A stretch of 64,000 nucleotides of DNA from positions 434,001-498,000 of the forward strand of contig OZ244931.1 in assembly GCA_965222215.1 (NCBI GenBank). The letters are read 5' to 3'. Origin of the DNA: JABJAG01 sp965222215. Lineage in GTDB: Bacteria; Pseudomonadota; Alphaproteobacteria; UBA6615. Each line of letters opens with the position of its first letter. Position 1 is the stretch's first letter. Of the stretch, positions 8,135-16,103 are shown piece by piece. Under the pieces are notes generated by a model that was not told where the DNA came from, ran no database searches, and saw nothing but the letters and a program-made list of their open reading frames with translations. A program made the translations under genes and the position numbers.

Positions 8135-8971
8135 GTGACCGCGCCCGCGAACTTCGCGGTCCATCAGGGCACGCTCGAGCGGCAATGGTCGTTCGAGCAG
8201 TGTGTTGAGGGTATCGCGCGCCATGGCGTACGCGCGCTGACGGTGCGCCGCGGCGACGTCGAGGCCTATGGCGTCGAACGTGCCGCGAAACTGATCTCCG
8301 ATGCGAGTATCGCGGTGCTCGGCATCTCGCGCTGCGCGTCGCTGACAGAGGACGATCCGGCGATGATCGCGGCGAACCACGATGAAAACCTGCGCGCGCT
8401 CGATGTCACGGCGGCGCTCGGCGCATCCCATCTCGCGATGATCTGCGGCGGCCTGCCGGAAGGTTCGCGCGATCTGGCGGGCGCCCGGGCGCGGGCGCGC
8501 GATGCGCTGGAAAAGCTGGTGCCCGAGGCCCGCGCGCGGGGCGTGCGCATGGGGCTGGAGGCGATCCATCCGATGCGTGTGGCGACCGGCTGCATCTGGA
8601 GCACGCTCACCATGGCCAACGATATCTGTGCCGAACTGGGTGAGGGGGTCGGGCTGATCGTGGATGCCTATCATGTCTGGTGGGACCCGAGCCTGGGCGA
8701 ATCCATCGAGGCCTCGGCGGGCCGCATCTATTCGTTCCAGATGAGCGACTGGCTCCGCACGACGGCGTCGGCGACCGGCGACGACCGGGGCATGATCGGA
8801 GACGGGGTGATCGACCTGCCCGGTCTTCGTGCACAGGTGCGGGCGGCCGGCTATGACGGGTATGACGAGCTCGAACTTTTCTCCGCGAACAACTGGTGGA
8901 AGCGCGACCCCGACGAGGTTCTGGAGATCGCGTTCACCCGCTACCGCAAGATATTCGGTGAGGACGACTGA
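8135..8971 (+). CDS. Sugar phosphate isomerase/epimerase-like TIM barrel, paralog 1
   Basis: This 278-residue protein belongs to the xylose-isomerase-like barrel family (AP_endonuc_2, IolE/hyi-like). Metal-ligand candidates are Glu in GLEAIHPM, Asp in IVDAYHVWWDP, and Glu in DELELFS near the C-terminus. The GTG at 8135, 7 bases after the DUF993 stop, is the likely start because conserved sequence begins there; the frame is open further upstream, inside DUF993. It is a tandem paralog of the next gene, and both share the HVWWDP and DPDxVL motifs. Confidence 0.85.
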   Translation: MTAPANFAVHQGTLERQWSFEQCVEGIARHGVRALTVRRGDVEAYGVERAAKLISDASIAVLGISRCASLTEDDPAMIAANHDENLRALDVTAALGASHLAMICGGLPEGSRDLAGARARARDALEKLVPEARARGVRMGLEAIHPMRVATGCIWSTLTMANDICAELGEGVGLIVDAYHVWWDPSLGESIEASAGRIYSFQMSDWLRTTASATGDDRGMIGDGVIDLPGLRAQVRAAGYDGYDELELFSANNWWKRDPDEVLEIAFTRYRKIFGEDD

Positions 8972-8973
8972 CC

Positions 8974-9810
8974 ATGCGTGACCTATCCGGCGACGCCACG
9001 CTTTGTTCCCTGAACACGGCCACCGTGCGAGAACAGTGGACCCTGCGCGAGATGATCGACGGCTGCGTGCGCCACGGCATCGGCGGCATCTCACCCTGGC
9101 GCGACAAGGTGCAGGAGGCGGGCGTCGACGAAGCCGCCCGCATGATCGCCGACACCGACCTGGCCGTCACCGGCCTGTGCCGCGGCGGCATGTTCCCGGC
9201 GGCGGATGCGGCGGGGCGGCAGGCCGCGCTCGACGACAACCGGCGCGCGGTCGACGAGGCGGTGGCCATCGGCGCGCAGTGCCTGGTTCTGGTCGTCGGC
9301 GGGATGCCCGAGGGCTCGCGCGACCTGGCCGACGCGCGCCAGCAGGTCGAGGACGGGATCGGGGCGCTGCTCGAATACAGCCGTCCGGCGGGTGTCCCGC
9401 TGGCGATCGAGCCGCTGCACCCGATGTACGCCGCCGACCGGGCCTGCGTGAACACCATGGCCCAGGCGAACGACATCTGCGACCGGCTCGGCGACGACGG
9501 GTTGGGCATCGCGCTCGATGTCTACCACGTCTGGTGGGACCCGGACCTCGCCGCCGAGATCGAACGCGCCGGCAAGAAGCGTATCCTCGCCTTTCATGTC
9601 TGTGACTGGCTGGTGCCGACCACCGACCTTCTGCTCGATCGGGGCATGCCCGGCGACGGCGTGATCGATATCCGCGCGATTCGCGAGCAGGTCGAAGGCA
9701 TTGGCTACGACGGCCATTGCGAGGTGGAAATCCTGTCGACCCGCTGGTGGCAGGAAGATCCCGACGGCGTGCTTGACACCGTCGTCGCGCGGCACAAGAC
9801 CGCCGTCTAG
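8974..9810 (+). CDS. Sugar phosphate isomerase/epimerase-like TIM barrel, paralog 2
   Basis: This protein is also 278 residues and aligns end to end with the preceding one. Shared motifs include GGMPEGSRDL, AIEPLHPMYA, LDVYHVWWDP, CDWL and GDGVID. The start is 2 bases after the upstream stop, so translation is coupled. The last base of its stop overlaps the end of the convergent histidine-kinase gene. Two retained paralogs suggest a two-step isomerisation or a heteromeric enzyme, but nothing in the sequence decides this. Confidence 0.86.
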   Translation: MRDLSGDATLCSLNTATVREQWTLREMIDGCVRHGIGGISPWRDKVQEAGVDEAARMIADTDLAVTGLCRGGMFPAADAAGRQAALDDNRRAVDEAVAIGAQCLVLVVGGMPEGSRDLADARQQVEDGIGALLEYSRPAGVPLAIEPLHPMYAADRACVNTMAQANDICDRLGDDGLGIALDVYHVWWDPDLAAEIERAGKKRILAFHVCDWLVPTTDLLLDRGMPGDGVIDIRAIREQVEGIGYDGHCEVEILSTRWWQEDPDGVLDTVVARHKTAV

Positions 9811-11195
9811 GCTTCCGTTCCGGTTCGCACCGGAAGGTCGATATCGATCCGCAGGCCGCCGAGCTCTTCGGAGCGCGACGGCGAGATGGTGCCCTCGTAC
9901 AGATCGACGATGTCACGCACGATCGACAGGCCGAAGCCCGTTCCCGGCGGCGCCTGATCCAGGCGTTGTCCCCAGTTGAAGGCGGTCTGCATCTCTTCTT
10001 CCGGGATGCCGGGTCCGTCGTCCTCCACGGTCAGCCGAAGCCCGTTGTCATGCGCGCGCGCCGACACCAGCACCTTGCTCTCCGCGAATTTGTGCGCGTT
10101 GGAAACCAGGTTGGATAAGACGGCTTCCACGTCATGCCGCGCCACCACAGCCCAAAGGCTTTCGGGACATCGGTGCTCGATCTGCAGCGGTGTGCGCCGG
10201 TAGACGATGGAAAATCCGTCCGTCACGTCGGCGACCAGAGTCGAGACTTCGGTGCGCGCGCTCGCCCGGTCATCCGGCCCGATAGCGCGTGCAAGACTCG
10301 CGTAGCGGTCGATCAGCCCCGTCATCCGGGTGATTTGACGCTCCATCACGTCCGACTCGGCCTCGCCACGCAGGCTGTTCTTCATGATTGCCAGCGGGTG
10401 ATTGATGTCGTGGGCGATCTTGCTGACGTACTTGCGCGTCCGCTCGATGAGCTGGCTGTTCTGGCGCAGCATCGCGTTCATGCGATCGATCAGCGGGCGC
10501 AGTTCGTCGGGAAATTCCCCCTCGATATCCTCGGTCTCAGCGTTCTCGTAGCGCTCCATGGCGTGCCCGAGCCGGGCGAACTGGCCGCGCAGGACGGCGA
10601 TCACCGCTATCAGCATCCCGAGAAGCACCAGCGAGACCGGTATCGCGACCAGTAGCGCCAGGTTCTGCAGGCGCGCGGCGTGCGCATCGACCCGGTCCCG
10701 GAAGCGGCTTTCGCTCAGCCCCGCGAGATATTGCACGGGCGCGGTGCGCGCGCCGACCGGCTCAGCGACGGTTCGGCCCGCAAGGCGCATCCGGCCGATG
10801 GGCGTCTCGAAGTTTCCGATCTGGAATGATGGGGCGTTCGGGGCGGCATCGAGCGGGAGCGTCGCACCGGCCGCCAACAGAAGTTCCGAGCGTTCGCTGA
10901 CCTGCCCGTCAACGGCGATCTGCCAGACCCAGTCCGCGTCGGCACCGAGGATGGGGCGCACCCGGGGTACGTCCGGCTGGGCGATCCCCAGTGCGCGCGA
11001 GGCCTGCTCGCTCGCCCGGTAGCCGCGCACCTGGTTGGCGAGTTCCAGCATCCGGGTTTCGACCACCTGTACAGAGATTCTTTCGACCGCGGTCGAGAAG
11101 ATCAGCCAGAAGAGCGGTACGCTGACCGCGAACAATAGAACTGCCCAGAAAACCAGGCGGGCGACCAGTGAGTTTCGCCAGCGGGGCACGCTCAT
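9807..11195 (-). CDS. Sensor histidine kinase, PhoQ-like
   Basis: This 462-residue membrane kinase has an N-terminal transmembrane helix, a periplasmic sensor segment, a second helix near residue 175 and a HAMP-like linker. The H-box is IAHDINHPLAIMKN, the N-box SNLVSNAHKF, and the G-boxes are DDGPGIPEEE and GTGFGLSIV. The ATG at 11195 overlaps the stop of the response-regulator gene in an ATGA. An open frame continues past it to 11951 but only mirrors the regulator gene. It phosphorylates the regulator at 11192. It probably senses envelope state or cations, inferred from PhoQ likeness. Confidence 0.9.
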   Translation of the reverse strand: MSVPRWRNSLVARLVFWAVLLFAVSVPLFWLIFSTAVERISVQVVETRMLELANQVRGYRASEQASRALGIAQPDVPRVRPILGADADWVWQIAVDGQVSERSELLLAAGATLPLDAAPNAPSFQIGNFETPIGRMRLAGRTVAEPVGARTAPVQYLAGLSESRFRDRVDAHAARLQNLALLVAIPVSLVLLGMLIAVIAVLRGQFARLGHAMERYENAETEDIEGEFPDELRPLIDRMNAMLRQNSQLIERTRKYVSKIAHDINHPLAIMKNSLRGEAESDVMERQITRMTGLIDRYASLARAIGPDDRASARTEVSTLVADVTDGFSIVYRRTPLQIEHRCPESLWAVVARHDVEAVLSNLVSNAHKFAESKVLVSARAHDNGLRLTVEDDGPGIPEEEMQTAFNWGQRLDQAPPGTGFGLSIVRDIVDLYEGTISPSRSEELGGLRIDIDLPVRTGTEA

Positions 11196-11872
11196 TCCCC
11201 GGCCGGTTCGCCGAGGGTCAGCCGGTAGCCGAAGCCGTAGACCGTTTCGATCGTGTTGCGGCCGAGCTTGTTCCGCAGTCGGGAGATGAACACAGGCACT
11301 TCGTTTGCGGTTTTCACGGCGTCGCCGTCGAAATTGTGGTTCACCATTTCTTCCGCCGACACCGGCCGGTCGGCGTGCACGGCCAGATAGTGCAGGATCC
11401 GGTATTCGGTGGGCGTCACCTTCACGGGTACGCCGTCCATCGACACGCGCATGGACTGGGTGTCGATACGCAGCGGCCCGTGTTCGAGGGTCGGCTGCTT
11501 CACGTTCGGTCCGGCGGAGTTGATCACGCCACGCAGCCAGTCGAGCAGGAGTTCGAGGTCGACCGGCTTCGTCAGATAGTTGGTGGCACCGGCGCGCACA
11601 CCCTCCTTCATATCGGAGACTTCCTTGCGAGAGCCCGTCAGGACGATCACTGGCATTGTCTTCCCCGCCTCGCGAATGCGTCGCAGGACGGTAAAACCGT
11701 CCATCGTCGGCAGCCCGGGATCGAGGATGACCGCGTCGTACTCGTTCTCCAGCCCGGCCGCCAGCCCGGCCTCGCCATCGTCCATCATGTCGACGGCATA
11801 GTTCTCGTCGCGCAGGACCTGCGCGATCTGCTCGGCCAGTTCCTCGTCGTCTTCCAGAAGAAGTACTCGCAT
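11192..11872 (-). CDS. Response regulator, OmpR/PhoB (PhoP-like) family
   Basis: This 226-residue protein has a receiver domain over residues 1-118 with the acidic pair EDD at 7-9, phospho-acceptor Asp51 in ILDPGLP, Thr in VLTGS and Lys in LTKPVD. A winged-helix DNA-binding domain occupies residues 130-220 (LTLGEPAGE tail). It is the middle gene of a PepSY-regulator-kinase operon. The order and the PhoP-like winged helix suggest control of envelope genes, possibly including the divergent run starting at 12375. Confidence 0.93.
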   Translation of the reverse strand: MRVLLLEDDEELAEQIAQVLRDENYAVDMMDDGEAGLAAGLENEYDAVILDPGLPTMDGFTVLRRIREAGKTMPVIVLTGSRKEVSDMKEGVRAGATNYLTKPVDLELLLDWLRGVINSAGPNVKQPTLEHGPLRIDTQSMRVSMDGVPVKVTPTEYRILHYLAVHADRPVSAEEMVNHNFDGDAVKTANEVPVFISRLRNKLGRNTIETVYGFGYRLTLGEPAGE

Positions 11873-11886
11873 CTTCGGTACTCCGC

Positions 11887-12207
11887 CTATCGGTTATTGC
11901 GCCGCGGGCGAGCGGCACCGCGCCCGCCACGCTCGGAATCGCCGACGACACCGCCGGTGCGCGGATCGATATAGACGACGATCACGCTGTCGTCGCGCCG
12001 CAGAACCTGAACCTCGAAAAGGGCCCCGCGCGGGGTCTGGCGGATCTGCGTGCCGATGATATCCCCGCGATAGCGCGGATTGTTCTTCAGGCGTTCGAGA
12101 GCACCTGAAATATCGCCGTTGCGTGACTGGGCGGCGGCATCGGGAATCGTCGGTGTGAACGCGCCGAGGGCCAGGGCCAGCGCGAGAATGGTGAAGATAC
12201 GTCGCAT
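11887..12207 (-). CDS. PepSY-domain periplasmic protein
   Basis: This 106-residue exported protein has a signal peptide over residues 1-27 (cleavage near DAAAQS). A single PepSY-like unit follows (ALFEVQVLRRDD then VVYIDPRTGGVVG). The C-terminus is rich in Gly and Arg. PepSY proteins commonly precede PhoPQ-type pairs and are thought to modulate the sensor or periplasmic proteases. It is first in the operon with the response regulator 14 bases downstream. Confidence 0.8.
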   Translation of the reverse strand: MRRIFTILALALALGAFTPTIPDAAAQSRNGDISGALERLKNNPRYRGDIIGTQIRQTPRGALFEVQVLRRDDSVIVVYIDPRTGGVVGDSERGGRGAARPRRNNR

Positions 12208-12374
12208 CGGACGCCAACCTACTGCCGAAGCCGATAAAGGGGAAACGTTCGTCGCGTTAGGCGTTGTTCAAACTTCTTACAAATTTATAACGGCGCTCGC
12301 ATGCAATCGAAAACGCCGCTGCCTCACATTTCCCGTCACCGGAGCCACTCTTGGCCCATGACAGGAGATGAGAA

Positions 12375-12992
12375 ATGCGACAGTTCACGATTGCAGCAGC
12401 AGCATTGAGCCTCGCGATCGGCCTCGGCGCCGGCGGGGCCCATGCGGACAAGAACCGCGACCGCAACCACGGCGTGAAACAGCATCACGTCGAGAAGCAC
12501 GCCCATAACGACCGCCGTGGCCGTCATGGCGGGTATCGGCACGGCGGGACGGAAACGGTGTCGGTTCGACTACACCGCCGTTATCAGCACGAATCTCTTC
12601 CCTTGCGGAGACTGCTCGACCTCGATGGCCAGTATCGCGGCTACAAGGTTCGTGAAGTGACCGTGGTCCTTCGTCCGAACCGCAGCCGGGGCCCGATTGC
12701 CCTTGTGGCGAATGGTGACGTGGTCGACCGGGCCCGCCCGCGCGAGGGCCGGGTGCTGCGGATGAAGCTCGATGACAACCGCACCTTGGGTCGCGACCTG
12801 CGCAAGCTGCAGCTCGATGTCCGCGGCAAGGCGTTCATCGATCGGATCGACGTGAAACTGCGCGCGCCGCGCGGACATCACGCCGCCGTTCGGCAGGGCA
12901 GCCACCACGACGAGGCCAATGAAAAACGCGAGGCGCTTGCTGCCCTCTTCGGGCTGATCGTGCTCGGCGGACTCGCCGCGTCGGCCCAGTAA
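12375..12992 (+). CDS. Secreted His-rich protein of unknown function
   Basis: This 205-residue protein has a signal peptide ending GGAHA near residue 24. A His/Arg-rich basic segment (about 14 His between residues 31 and 80) follows, and then a beta-rich domain ends in a short hydrophobic tail. I do not recognise a named family. The His-rich part could bind transition metals. It is preceded by GACAGGAGATGAGAA, a good ribosome-binding site. It starts the plus-strand run opposite the PepSY operon and 23 bases before another His-rich gene, so the two may act together. Confidence 0.7.
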   Translation: MRQFTIAAAALSLAIGLGAGGAHADKNRDRNHGVKQHHVEKHAHNDRRGRHGGYRHGGTETVSVRLHRRYQHESLPLRRLLDLDGQYRGYKVREVTVVLRPNRSRGPIALVANGDVVDRARPREGRVLRMKLDDNRTLGRDLRKLQLDVRGKAFIDRIDVKLRAPRGHHAAVRQGSHHDEANEKREALAALFGLIVLGGLAASAQ

Positions 12993-13015
12993 GCGGACGG
13001 GGGGAGGACATCATC

Positions 13016-13717
13016 ATGACCTTTCGTCTGAAAAGTCTGGCCCTGATCGTCGCGGCGTTCGTCGCTGCGGCGATCGCGGCAGCCCCGGCGTCTGCGGACC
13101 GCGGGCATGGCGGCAAGGGCTACGGCCGCGGCCATGTCGAAAGTCACGTGGACCGGCATGGAGGTCACCGGCACTTCCGGCACGGGCATCGGAAACATCG
13201 TCACGGTTATCATCGGCACGGTCCCCGGCGCGTGATCCACACGCGGCGCACGGTGCACGTGCATCGCTACGAGCCGCCACGCCGGCATGCGTACCGCCAC
13301 CAAGGTCATGGCGGCGGCGCCATCGACAAGTCGACCGGCGGCACCATTGTCGGGGCCTTGCTCGGCGCGGCTGTCGGCACCCAGATCGGCAAGGGTAGTG
13401 GGCGGACGGCCGCCATCATCGGCGGCACGGTCGTCGGCGGCATCCTCGGTCACGAGATCGGGCGCAGCATGGAAGAGGCCGACCGCCGCCAGGTGCAGAG
13501 CGCGCTCGAACGCACGCCGACGGGGCAAACCATTGCCTGGAACAATCCCGATACCGGCAAGCAGTACGCCGTAACCCCCACACGCACCTACCGCAGCGCC
13601 GATAATCGTAACTGCCGTGACTACACCACCTGGGTGTTCATCGGTGGCTACGAGGAGCAGGTGAACGGTACCGCCTGCCGGATGCCTGACGGCAGCTGGC
13701 GACCGGAACAGGGATAG
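13016..13717 (+). CDS. Glycine-zipper outer-membrane/exported protein with His-rich N-terminal region
   Basis: This 233-residue protein has a signal peptide (cleavage near ASADR), then a region of about 65 residues very rich in His, Gly and Arg. A glycine-zipper segment (GGTIVGALLGAAVGTQIGKG) then matches the 17 kDa surface-antigen/YMGG type. The C-terminal part contains a conserved-looking pair CRDYTTWV and CRMPDGSW, giving two Cys. Such proteins associate with the outer membrane. It sits between the His-rich gene and the peptidoglycan-binding gene, which starts 4 bases after its stop. Confidence 0.78.
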   Translation: MTFRLKSLALIVAAFVAAAIAAAPASADRGHGGKGYGRGHVESHVDRHGGHRHFRHGHRKHRHGYHRHGPRRVIHTRRTVHVHRYEPPRRHAYRHQGHGGGAIDKSTGGTIVGALLGAAVGTQIGKGSGRTAAIIGGTVVGGILGHEIGRSMEEADRRQVQSALERTPTGQTIAWNNPDTGKQYAVTPTRTYRSADNRNCRDYTTWVFIGGYEEQVNGTACRMPDGSWRPEQG

Positions 13718-13721
13718 GATC

Positions 13722-14519
13722 ATGTCCGGATTTCCCCACCGGCTGATCCTGGCGCTCGCGGCAATGGTCTGGATAGCGGTTTCGCTCCCAGCCGGACCGG
13801 CCGCCGCGAGCGCCAACGCAACTGCCGTCGAAGCTGCCGCGGCGGATATCCTGGAGGGACTGAACAGCGCGAGCCTCGCAGACGTTCCGGCGGGAAGCGG
13901 CTACGACAAGCCCACGCTGGCCATTCGCGCGGTGGCCGACCAGGCGCCGCGCGCCGCGGACGCGCGCCACGCCAACGATCTCTTGCTGGCCGCGCTCCAG
14001 CGACACGCAGGTGGGCGTGTTCGTTTCGTCGCCAACGACGCCGTCACGCATCTGGTCGATGAAATCGGGGCCACATCGAGCACGGCGGATGAGCATGAAT
14101 CGCGCGTGCGCGACCTGCGCGCCAACCTGCGCCCGGACATCCTGGTGGTCGGCACCGTCCGCACCACGCCGCGCGGCGACACGCTCGTCTACAAGGCGCT
14201 GGGCATGGAAACGGGCGTGTTGCTGGCTGCCGCGGCGCCGGTTTCGCTCGACGCACCGCGTATTACGAGGGTGGTGTCCCGGGCCGATGCGCCCGCGCGG
14301 CCGGCGGGCTCGGATTCCGCACCGAGCGGCTACCGTATGACGGTTCATGAGGCTGAACGTCTCCTGGACGAACTCGGCTACGAACCCGGCCCGGTCGACG
14401 GTCGGATCACCGCCGAAACGCGCGCCGCCTTGCGCGAATACCAGGCGGATTCAGCGCTTCCCGTAAATGGCCGGATGACCTGGGCGGTCGTCGAGAACAT
14501 GCGGCGGGACATGCGATGA
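13722..14519 (+). CDS. Exported protein with C-terminal peptidoglycan-binding domain
   Basis: This 265-residue protein has a signal peptide over residues 1-29. A middle domain (residues 60-185) holds alternating strands and helices that recall CsgG/LpoB/TolB-N-like periplasmic folds. The C-terminal PG_binding_1 domain (residues 205-262) carries LLDELGYEPGPVDGRITAET. It therefore probably anchors to murein. It overlaps the ExbD-like gene by ATGA, which implies coupled translation and a shared complex. I assign the middle domain with low certainty. Confidence 0.78.
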   Translation: MSGFPHRLILALAAMVWIAVSLPAGPAAASANATAVEAAAADILEGLNSASLADVPAGSGYDKPTLAIRAVADQAPRAADARHANDLLLAALQRHAGGRVRFVANDAVTHLVDEIGATSSTADEHESRVRDLRANLRPDILVVGTVRTTPRGDTLVYKALGMETGVLLAAAAPVSLDAPRITRVVSRADAPARPAGSDSAPSGYRMTVHEAERLLDELGYEPGPVDGRITAETRAALREYQADSALPVNGRMTWAVVENMRRDMR

Positions 14520-14965
14520 GACGACTAGCCGACAACTCACTCGCCGCCAGCGTGTCGCAGGACAACGCGATGACGGAAGTCGCGCTGGCGCTCGCCATGG
14601 GCTTCTTCTCGATCATGGTCCTCACGCTCATTTCCATGGGCGGCGGCGAACGCGAGACTATTTCCTTCGAGGCCGTCCCCATCGTGGCGACGAGTCCCGA
14701 CAGCCCGTCAGCCACGAACGCCGGTTCGGAAGATCGGATCGTTATCTACGACGGCCGCGGTTTTCTCGACCCACAACTGACGCCTGTAACACCGGAAACG
14801 ATGACCTCGCCCAATGGCGGCCGCCTGGTTCTGGCGGTCTTGCCTGAGCTGTCATTCGCGCAGGTGGCCGACGCGCGTCGCAGGTTCGCGAGCGCCGATC
14901 TGGTCGTCACAACGCTGGATGCCCACTGGGCGCGGCGACTTTCCGAAACGGAGACAGGCCAATGA
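14516..14965 (+). CDS. ExbD/TolR-like single-pass membrane protein
   Basis: This 149-residue protein has a short cytoplasmic N-terminus and one membrane helix at residues 22-41 with Glu21 at its cytoplasmic edge. The periplasmic domain includes RIVIYDGRGFLD and then a strand-helix-strand (LVLAVLPELS to DLVVTTLD). Size, topology and fold order match ExbD/TolR. However, the helix lacks the usual Asp and the LVDVM-type motif. It overlaps both neighbours by 4 bases. With the ExbB/MotA-like gene at 17414 it may form an ion-driven motor. Confidence 0.55.
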   Translation: MRRLADNSLAASVSQDNAMTEVALALAMGFFSIMVLTLISMGGGERETISFEAVPIVATSPDSPSATNAGSEDRIVIYDGRGFLDPQLTPVTPETMTSPNGGRLVLAVLPELSFAQVADARRRFASADLVVTTLDAHWARRLSETETGQ

Positions 14966-15471
14966 ATCGACGTGTGTTTCTGGGCAGCCTCGGCGCGACG
15001 GCGGTGCTTGCCGGATGCGCGGCACCCGCCCCGGCGGCGATCCGCCGCCCGCCGGGACGAGCCGGCGTCAAACGGATGATCGTTCACGAGGCCCACGATC
15101 TGGGTGTGTCGCCGTCGCTGGCCCTCGCCGTGGCCCATGCGGAATCCAGTTTCAATCCACGCGCACGCAGTCACAAGGGCGCGCGCGGGGTGATGCAGAT
15201 CATGCCCGCCACGGCTTGGGGTGAATACGGCATCGCGGCCGACATGCTCTGGGATCCGCGCACCAACATCCGGCTCGGTCTGCATTTCCTGAACCGTCTG
15301 ATCCGGCAGTACCGGGGCCGGACTGATCTTGCGCTGTCCTATTACAACGGCGGGTCGCGGGTCGGCCGCTGGCCGAACGCGCGCGTCATCCCCGCGACCC
15401 GACGCTATGTCGATCGCGTCCACCAACTCGAAGCCATGTACCGCCAGCGCCTCGCGCGCGGCGATATCTGA
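14962..15471 (+). CDS. Lytic murein transglycosylase (SLT domain) lipoprotein
   Basis: This 169-residue protein has a Tat-like RRVFLGS start and a lipobox LAGC with acylated Cys19. The SLT domain has catalytic Glu61 in AHAESSFNP, followed by GVMQIMPATA and LSYYNGG. It cleaves murein with formation of 1,6-anhydro ends and acts at the outer membrane or periplasm. It overlaps the ExbD-like gene by ATGA. Local murein opening would suit assembly of an envelope-spanning complex. Confidence 0.9.
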   Translation: MNRRVFLGSLGATAVLAGCAAPAPAAIRRPPGRAGVKRMIVHEAHDLGVSPSLALAVAHAESSFNPRARSHKGARGVMQIMPATAWGEYGIAADMLWDPRTNIRLGLHFLNRLIRQYRGRTDLALSYYNGGSRVGRWPNARVIPATRRYVDRVHQLEAMYRQRLARGDI

Positions 15472-15495
15472 TCCTGAACCGGAAGGAGATCCGAA

Positions 15496-16071
15496 ATGTC
15501 CCGACTTGCCTCCCCCATGCCCCGTTCCGCCCTCCGGCGGGCCGGATTGCTTGCCGGCGCCATGGTGGTACTCGCCGCCTGCGGCATGAACAGCACCACC
15601 AATCCGGTCAACGATGTCTCGTTCCGGGAATCGCGGTTCCAGCAGATGCAGAAAATCCAGGCGTTCGAGTCCTGCCGTGACGAGGGCCTGATGCTGGACT
15701 CCCAGGCACGCAGCCGGGGGTCGACCGGTGCGTTCCTGACATCCGCGCGCGTCCTGTCCGGCTGTTCGTCCGAACTGGGTGAAGCGGCAAGCGCCGTGCC
15801 GCAGACCGAGCGGATGCGCGTCGATGCGCTCGCGGTCACCAACTATTTCAAGGGTGGCGATGTTGAGCAGGCGCGCCGGAGCTTCGATGCGTTCAAGGGA
15901 CGCCATGGCGGGAGTGACCTCTATTTCGGCGACGGCTCCTCCTTCATCGAGACCACCGAACTGCTGCTCGGGCGCAGCGAGCCGATGAGTTTCGGCGCGT
16001 TCGCGTCGGCGAACGTCAACGACAACGTGAAGCGTGAGATGCGCCGCATGAACCACTGGAAAGACAAATAG
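15496..16071 (+). CDS. Lipoprotein of unknown function
   Basis: This 191-residue protein has a lipobox LAAC at about residue 29 after an arginine-containing n-region. The mature part is mostly helical with Cys residues in ESCRDEG and LSGCSSE that could pair. GGAAGGAGAT precedes the ATG. I do not recognise a family. It has 24 bases to the SLT lipoprotein upstream and 32 to the coiled-coil gene downstream, so it belongs to the same transcription unit. Confidence 0.72.
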   Translation: MSRLASPMPRSALRRAGLLAGAMVVLAACGMNSTTNPVNDVSFRESRFQQMQKIQAFESCRDEGLMLDSQARSRGSTGAFLTSARVLSGCSSELGEAASAVPQTERMRVDALAVTNYFKGGDVEQARRSFDAFKGRHGGSDLYFGDGSSFIETTELLLGRSEPMSFGAFASANVNDNVKREMRRMNHWKDK

Positions 16072-16103
16072 GCCGGTCGCGAACCGGAGAGAGGAGACGG
16101 GCG

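Noticed and set aside
11196..11951. 5' extension of the histidine kinase frame
   Set aside because: The extension lies opposite and out of frame with the response regulator gene, and the ATGA overlap at 11192-11195 gives a clear start.
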